In this document: positions 58,178-64,000 of the stretch, one piece after another
How the letters are laid out: every line of letters begins with the position of its first letter
Position numbering within the stretch: the first letter of the stretch is position 1
Origin: Planococcus citri
Lineage: Eukaryota; Arthropoda; Insecta; Hemiptera; Pseudococcidae
Length of the DNA: 64,000 nucleotides
NCBI RefSeq assembly: GCF_950023065.1
Contig: NC_088679.1
Location: 75,516,001-75,580,000, forward strand
Direction of reading: 5' to 3'
The notes under the pieces: generated by a model
The model's database searches: none
The model's input: the letters and a program-made list of their open reading frames with translations, nothing else
What the model was told of the DNA's origin: nothing
Made by a program: the position numbers and the translations under genes

Positions 58178-58780
58178 TTCAACCACAGTTCACGGGAAAG
58201 AAGCACAAAAAAATACTTAGTAGATGAGCGTTCAAAAAGTCAAAATTCTGGGAGAGAAGATGACAGTAGTAGCACTGTAATAAATAATCATGTTCAAGGG
58301 GAGGGGGGAAGTACTCGGTCTTATAAAACCTGATCCCAAAACTACTTCCGGATCTGAACATATTCTCCACCTAGTTTTGACAATGGGCACACAAAAGAAA
58401 TGTATGCCCAGAATTGCGACAAATTCAATTGATCTGCGATAAAGATCCTTCAAACTGAATCTTGATGTTCGGTTTTGGTTTTCTGTTTTTCTGTTTGTTG
58501 TCTGGTTGGTTTCAATATGCTTTGTTGGTTTTGTAATAATTATAATTTAATTCAATTAATTTTTAGTTTTAATGTGTTTTGTAAGTGTATCATTTTTTTA
58601 TATAAATTGAGTTTAATTTTTATTCAATCATCTGTTTCCTAATTTGGGTATCGACCAAGGTATGTGGAGATCAAGGACCGGCTACGGACTTTGTAAAAAT
58701 CGCGATAAAAGCGGGCGGTATACAGCGAACCAGAAGCCTTTGGCGCCCTCGGTATGTGTAATTTTATGATATATGTACTT
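58170..58780. repeat. Duplicated block, copy 1
   Basis: The block matches 60590-61240 and then 62722-62830: gattcaaccaca, aataagcacaaaaaaat, gatgagc-ttcaaaaagt, cttataaaacctgatcccaaaac, tggatctgaacat, tgacaatgggcaca, cctaatttgggta, then atgtggagatcaagg and aaaagcgggcggtat. In the second copy the last part is separated by about 1.48 kb of other DNA. One plus-strand frame (LIKPDPKTTSGSEH) is shared and four of six differences in it are synonymous, but no gene structure was found. The 3' part (gataaaagcgggcggtat-cagcg) could be a transposon terminus. Confidence 0.75.
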
Positions 58781-59730
58781 TTTCCCACATATTTTGCAGG
58801 TACGTGTTGCAAAATCGAAAACAAATCTAATCATACTTAAAATGAAAGATTTACTTTTTATTACAATATAGTACGTACTATGTAAGTAATTTTTTATGAT
58901 GTGAAGTTTTCATTAATTTTCCCACATATTTTGCAGGTACGTAAGTAGGTGTAGCGAAATGGTAATCCAACAAGAAAGATTTATTTCGATCTGCTAAGTG
59001 AAAGGATGGGACGAGAGGTTTATTGTAGTATCAAATAATTAAATTTACACAAGAAGAAACATAGAAATGCCATAAGGTGGACGATTTGCCAGCTATGTAA
59101 GCAAAAATCTGAAGGGAAGAAGGCTTTAAAAGCACAACAAAATAACGAAACTGCAAGGGCGAGTGAGGTACCCATTTTTAAATAGTGAAGGTAAGTTAAA
59201 TTTTTATCTCAGCGCTTCCCTTTTTCTCAACTCCATTTAACTGTTCAAAGATTAAATTATTTTCAAGTTTAAAAAAAATGATGAAGTATCACCTGCAAAC
59301 CTATACCAGACAGGTTATATATGAAGCAAGAGGAGAAGTAGAGGAGTAGTACATATATGTATGTGGCGAAAGATCAAAGTAAAAAAAAAAAATACAATTA
59401 TATTGATCAATTTTTCAGATATGTACCATGTACCTGTGGTGAGTTTCTTTAATTTTAACTTTTCATTTCAGCTGAGCTTTGGTGCTGCTAAATGTGGAAG
59501 ATGTGCTTCCTGTAATAATCAATGAAATAGCAGCACACATTACTCAGAACCAGAATCATATTAGTAGGTAATTCTGTATTAAACAAGGAAAATAAAGAAT
59601 CCAGTGCGCACAGAATCAGCCTAATCAAAATATGTACAAATTGTAATAGTGATGGCGGATCTGGAAGTGAGTTGTAAACTACTAGTTACCAAAGATCCAA
59701 TGATACAATCATTGGTGTGTTCTTTTTTAG

Positions 59731-59914
59731 GTGAGAAACGTCAGATGCCCGGACTGTAAGCGCGCCATTTTATTTCAACACGTACAGATGGTACCACTAC
59801 AAACATTGTTTGTGTGTACTGTGAAGTGTGAACGTCAGTGTGTATTTTTCTCCGCCTCTCAAAGAAGCTGGTATTTTTACAATAGATACATGAGTCTCAT
59901 GTTTTCTATTTGTT
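59731..59914 (+). CDS. Candidate exon with cysteine pairs, interrupted by a transposon
   Basis: The acceptor TTCTTTTTTAG opens a phase-0 frame VRNVRCPDCKRAILFQHVQM, then VCTVKCERQC, giving C-x2-C and C-x3-C-x3-C spacing that could bind metal. The frame is open up to and into the TTAA-flanked element at 59919. A short upstream stretch after another strong acceptor at 59472 reads KCGRCASC and then stops. The C-pairs are suggestive only; no known zinc-finger class was matched. Confidence 0.3.
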
Positions 59915-59918
59915 TTAA

Positions 59919-60522
59919 GGTGCACTGGGGGAAGTTGGAATTCGGGGTAAGTTAGAAAACTTGCTCTAGCGCCTAGAGGTTTATATCTGGCGAAGTGCCA
60001 CTAAAGGTGACTTGAGGGTACTACCCCTACTTCATCATGGCATAAAAATTTTCGCGATTCAGTTTCATTTTAGATGTCTTTGGTTCAATTGTATTTTGTT
60101 GTTGTTTTGAACATGTTTTGAATTTGTTCCAAAATACAGACTTTCTATTTCTTAGTTTTTCGCATATAGCGGACGAACCGTGCGTCCTAGTGAAAATCTG
60201 ATAAGAGTGATCTCAAAGAGAATTAAATTCTCTACAAATTTGTTTTTACGCAATTTTTCTAGGACGCTCCGTTTGTGATCTACGCCTCTGCAAAGTTTAG
60301 CTCCTTCTGACTTCCCCCAATTGGGGTAAGTCAGAACAGTTTATATTTTATTCCACTGAGCGAAAGCTACTGCGTCAATCGCGCTCAAATTTTCACCATA
60401 GGTTAAGAACCCTTATGGGAACCTACATAATAAATTTGATCCATATTGGTTCATTAGAAGGGGAGTAACAGCTGGTCAAAGTTGAAATTGCGAAAAATCG
60501 TTCTGACTTGCCCCGGTGCACC
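59919..60522. mobile_element. TTAA-flanked non-autonomous DNA transposon
   Basis: Inverted ends GGTGCACTGGGGGAAGTTGG and CTTGCCCCGGTGCACC are imperfect complements. TTAA lies directly outside both (59915-59918 and 60523-60526). TTAA targets are used by piggyBac, Kolobok and some Sola elements. The interior repeats GGGGTAAGT(C/T)AGAA near the left end and near 60325. It is 604 bp long with no transposase. A fragment of the family in opposite orientation lies at 40837-40925. Confidence 0.82.
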
Positions 60523-60589
60523 TTAATGGTATTAAATATTACGATATCCTGCTCTGAAATTTATATTGATACAAGTATATATGAGTAAG

Positions 60590-61245
60590 TAAGTAACGTA
60601 TTTGATCCGATTCAACCACAATTCAAAGGAAATAAGCACAAAAAAATGGCAGATGAACTTTCAAAAAGTTGAAATTCTGAAATAGAAGACTGAAATTTAT
60701 ATTGATACAAGTATACATGAGTAAGTAACGTATTTGATCCGATTCAACCACAATTCAAATGAAATAAGCACAAAAAAAATGGCAGATGAGCTTTCAAAAA
60801 GTCGAAAATCTGAAATAGAAGATGACAGTAGTGGTTCGCTAATGAATAATAATTTTTCAAGGAGGAGGAGGAGAGGGTGATGCTCCATCTTATAAAACCT
60901 GATCCCAAAACCACTTCTGGATCTGAACATCTTCTACACCTAGATCTGACAATGGGCACAAAAGAAATCGCAACAAATTAAATTGTTCTGCGATAATGAT
61001 CCTTGAACTAAATTTTCATGTTCGATTTTGGTTTTCAGATCTTTTGTGAGCTGTTCGGTTATTACATGTTCGGTTGGTTTCAATATACTTTATTAGTTTA
61101 GTTACACTATTATAATTCAATTTAACTAATTTGATTAATTTTTTGTTATGATGTGTTTTTAAAATGTATCATTTTATCATTTGTTTCAATTTAGTTTATT
61201 TTTATTCAATCGTTTGTTTCCTAATTTGGGTACGTACCTATTTAT
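60590..61245. repeat. Duplicated block, copy 2 (continues at 62722-62830)
   Basis: Copy of 58170-58660 (see that entry). The first about 110 bp is itself present twice in tandem (60590-60690 and 60720-60810, both with gatccgattcaaccacaattcaaa). From about 61246 to 62721 the paralogy is interrupted by DNA that contains Helitron and BEL/Pao relics. Confidence 0.75.
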
Positions 61246-61479
61246 TAAAATTTGGGCAGTAAAAACGTCTTTATTTATTGAAAGAAATTACAACATAGGA
61301 AACGTGCAAGTATAATATTGAACAGAAGGAATAAAAAAATGCGTCGTAGTTGTATGCAAAATATGATGCAATAAAAAGCTTTGCAGCTCTCCAACACAGT
61401 GCAAACCAATGCATACGATTGCGGCCCTTTCTTGTGTTCTTACTTGGAGCGGATAACAAGAAACGTTGAAGACGGCCGG

Positions 61480-62110
61480 ATGCAAATAGAGATGCCGAAA
61501 ATTAGCGACAGGATCCGGAAGGATTAATAATAAGATGATAAACATAAAGAGAGCGCTGATTTCTTTTTGAGTAAAGTGGATGATCAAATAGCATATTTCA
61601 ATACTATCAACCAAAGGTAAGAGCAGAATTTGCGTTAATACGCATTCGTTCACTCGAAGCTTCTTCGTTACCAAAAAAGTAATGTTGTGCATTTATTTAG
61701 ATGGATATTGACTAAGTACACCACATATTTTGTACATGAGATGTCTTGTGGTACATATATTTGACGGTGGATTTAGAAACAATACGCACCTGCACCTGGT
61801 ACAGTATCAATTTGGGCGCAACAAGATGCGAATGAAAGCGTGCTATTAAGTATATCGCCTAATGTTATTTATATAATTTTTATGGTTTTTATGATCAATG
61901 TTAGTTAACAGCTCATGAATCAACAGTAATGATTTTGGCAGACCTGGTGTCACCTTACCTTTTTGACAGCATTGCGTATATTTATCATCAGAAGGTAATT
62001 CGTCTTCAAAATGCAATGCTGTACAATACGCACATAGTACATATATGGTCCAGTTTACCACAGTAATATTCAATGGTATCATCACCATACCCAGGTACTT
62101 CATTGAAGTC
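61480..62110 (-). pseudogene. Helitron Rep/helicase N-terminal domain fragment with frameshifts
   Basis: Minus-strand pieces occur in the order of the Helitron-like N domain. CAYCTALHFEDE with CCQKGKV (about 62035-61950) is the zinc-binding CxxC...CC block. INNIRRY (about 61865) becomes, in the next frame, LNSTLSFAS (about 61840), matching the family text NIRxYNxxLxFxS. GAGAYCF lies at about 61790. In yet another frame, AQHYFFGNEEASSERMRIN (about 61680-61630) matches AQLYFxDxxEAxxxRxxxN. At least three frame changes and internal stops show a dead copy. The Rep HUH motif and helicase domain were not found. Confidence 0.85.
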
Positions 62111-62210
62111 GATGCTGGGTAAATTTTCCAAAATAGATATCAATTTCTACAGGCAATAATATTTTGTAGAATTGTTTCGTTTCTATCACCACAATTAGGG
62201 TTAAATACTT

Positions 62211-62456
62211 TTAGAATTGTTTTGCTGCATTGATGACAGTAACGCTGAATTTTGTACTCGAATCAGATTCAATTAATTCGAGACGATGTCTCTTCAATAA
62301 ATCTAACGAGTTTGAAGTCCATTCTCGTAAGTTCATCAAGACAGTCTGAAATTTTGCCTGAAGGTTCGAAAAATTGTTTGTTGCCGAATTCAAGTCCGCT
62401 ACAGAAGTCACAACATTATCTACACGTAGAACGTATCTCATACATGTTTCAACCAA
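62211..62456 (-). pseudogene. BEL/Pao reverse-transcriptase fragment
   Basis: The minus-strand frame contains YVLRVDNVVTSV, aligned with the RT YVDDI motif, here altered to RVDN, and 30 residues later VLMNLREWTSNSLDLL, matching the (G)FxLRKWxSNxxxLL segment that follows the RT palm in BEL/Pao elements. The frame ends in a stop after AAKQF. The degraded catalytic box shows that it is not active. It lies just upstream, on the same strand, of the Helitron relic. Open frames on the plus strand here are shadows. Confidence 0.7.
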
Positions 62457-62829
62457 CTAGCATTATACAAAGGTATTAGGAAGTTGTACCTCGGTTATTC
62501 CATTTCTACTAAATCTACGATTTGTTCAACTAATGTTAAATATTTTCCAATGCTCATTTCATGCTGAACAACATACATTTTCTAAATAAACATGCTCACT
62601 GATTCCATCATCATACACCACTGAATAATGACGAATGTATTCCATTCGATTTACAACAGAATTGTCCTGATTTGAAATATTTACAATTTCATGAGTTTTT
62701 GTATTTTGTAATAAAATATTAATGTGGAGATCAAGGGACTGGCTACGACTTTGTGAAAATTATGATAAAAGCGGGCGGTATGCAGCGCACTAGAAGTCTT
62801 TGGCGCCCTCCGTATGAGCAATTCATCCC

Positions 62830-64000
62830 TGATACATACATTCAAACTCAACCCAAGACCGGGATTATGACCCGAATATACAAATCATTCAATTTCAATT
62901 ATCTTATCATTCTTATATTATTTTGGATTAAGATTGTTTTGCTTAATTTCATCTTACTTTATTGTTTTGTCTGTCATTTCTTTTAGTTTTGTTCATCTTG
63001 AATTTCTCCCCATTTTTCCTTGAAATAATTTTTATTCATTTGTCATTTTATTTAAATTCTCATTTTTTATTATTTCCATTCTCAAAGTTTCAATTTCATC
63101 TGTTTCAAATTTATTCAATTCAATTGTCATTTGTGTGTCCATAGATTTCTTCATGATCATACAGGGGGGGGGGGCAATGTTTCACTGAAAATAAGGGGGA
63201 ACTCAGGAAGTACTCAGGAGGATCCCCGCACAATAATTGCACAAATCCAACGATCAGTCCCAATCATGATTCAAATGAGGACGGTTTTTTTCACTCAGGC
63301 AACTTATTCATGGAAAGAACTTCAGCATGTGAGATTCTTCTCAAAAGTTTGAATAGGGATGATGAAAAAAAAAATCAAAATATTGATTATCCTTATTCCC
63401 ATCATAATTTCTTTACCCTGCCACATCCAGGAATCACTGCATCAAGAAAAGATTCGGACATGCTCGATAAAAATCCATCTCCATTATCAAATCCTTCCAC
63501 CACATTTTAGAAAAAAAAAAGTCATTACCGTGATTCCACACATATTTTCCAACAGATCCAATCCACAGTCAGCTTTAAAAGCGTACAATAAGGCTAAAAA
63601 TGACTTCCATAAACGCGTATACATTAAACGTGTGCGAAGTGCGAACATTACACGCCACATAAACTCGTACCTAATAACGTGTTAACACCCAAACATCCTT
63701 ACTCTACAGCCTGTGCAGACGAGGCACAAAATGGCGAACAATATCCGGATGGGATACGCCACGCAATCGTGTTATATACGCTCGTATAAAATGAGCGACG
63801 ATAAAAAATTTAAAAAGATATTTACCCCTCCTGCATAAACCGTCGTCGTCGTCGTCGCATCTCAGCCTGCTATATAATAATGACGAAGTTTTCTCTATGA
63901 GAAGAAGGAAGAAAAATAAAAAATAAACAAAAAAAAAGTAAAAAAAGAGACGTTAACGTTAACGTGAGCACGAGCTCGGCAGAACGACTCGATGATGTTG
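62830..64000. other. Intergenic; CG-rich right edge
   Basis: A T-rich tract (62880-63130), a G run of 11 near 63163, then Lys/Ile-rich open frames at 63131-63690 without motif or splice support. The final 250 bp has (GTC)n near 63842 and frequent CG, resembling the promoter-like patches elsewhere in the window. Confidence 0.35.

Overview
This window reads as nuclear DNA from an insect-like animal. It is strongly AT-rich, has short GT-AG introns and (TACC/GGTA)n-flavoured intergenic sequence, carries TATA-box promoters, and is crowded with animal-type DNA transposons plus Helitron, BEL/Pao, LINE and Polinton-like fragments. A hemipteran such as a scale insect or mealybug would fit, but that is a guess. 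I see no rRNA, no tRNA, no CRISPR array and no bacterial operon.

Layout. 0-7.3 kb: inverted and tandem repeat blocks, then a 1.39 kb palindromic transposon with a 4-bp target duplication (5922-7307). 7.3-14.4 kb: mostly non-coding, with a second long inverted repeat (10.5-11.7 kb), a LINE reverse-transcriptase scrap and a 0.7 kb tandem duplication containing a 161-bp hairpin. 14.5-19.6 kb: a CAGGGTGTCTAAC-ended element and related repeats. 19.6-19.8 kb: TATA box plus a possible signal-peptide first exon. 20-26.3 kb: a truncated palindromic element, a BEL/Pao pol pseudogene and two hAT-like non-autonomous elements, each with a perfect 8-bp target duplication. 26.3-37 kb: sparse, with candidate small exons and a Polinton-type protease fragment. 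37.7-39.2 kb: the only long host-like gene, an intronless serine-carboxypeptidase homologue that has lost its catalytic Ser and His. 41.0-41.8 kb: the 3' exons of an unrecognised gene. 45.6-47.0 kb: another palindromic element. 48.7-50.0 kb: a complete DD41D Tc1/mariner-like transposon. 51.7-58.2 kb: several strings of small phase-compatible exons of unrecognised genes. 58-62.8 kb: duplicated blocks, a TTAA-flanked element, and Helitron and BEL/Pao fragments.

The elements form a nested history. Paralogous segments at 20.2, 22.0 and 25.3 kb give comparisons with and without insertions, and three non-autonomous families carry dense repeated motifs that may be transposase-binding sites. The host-like genes show no obvious functional link. 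All exon calls rest on reading frames and splice motifs read by eye; no search was run.
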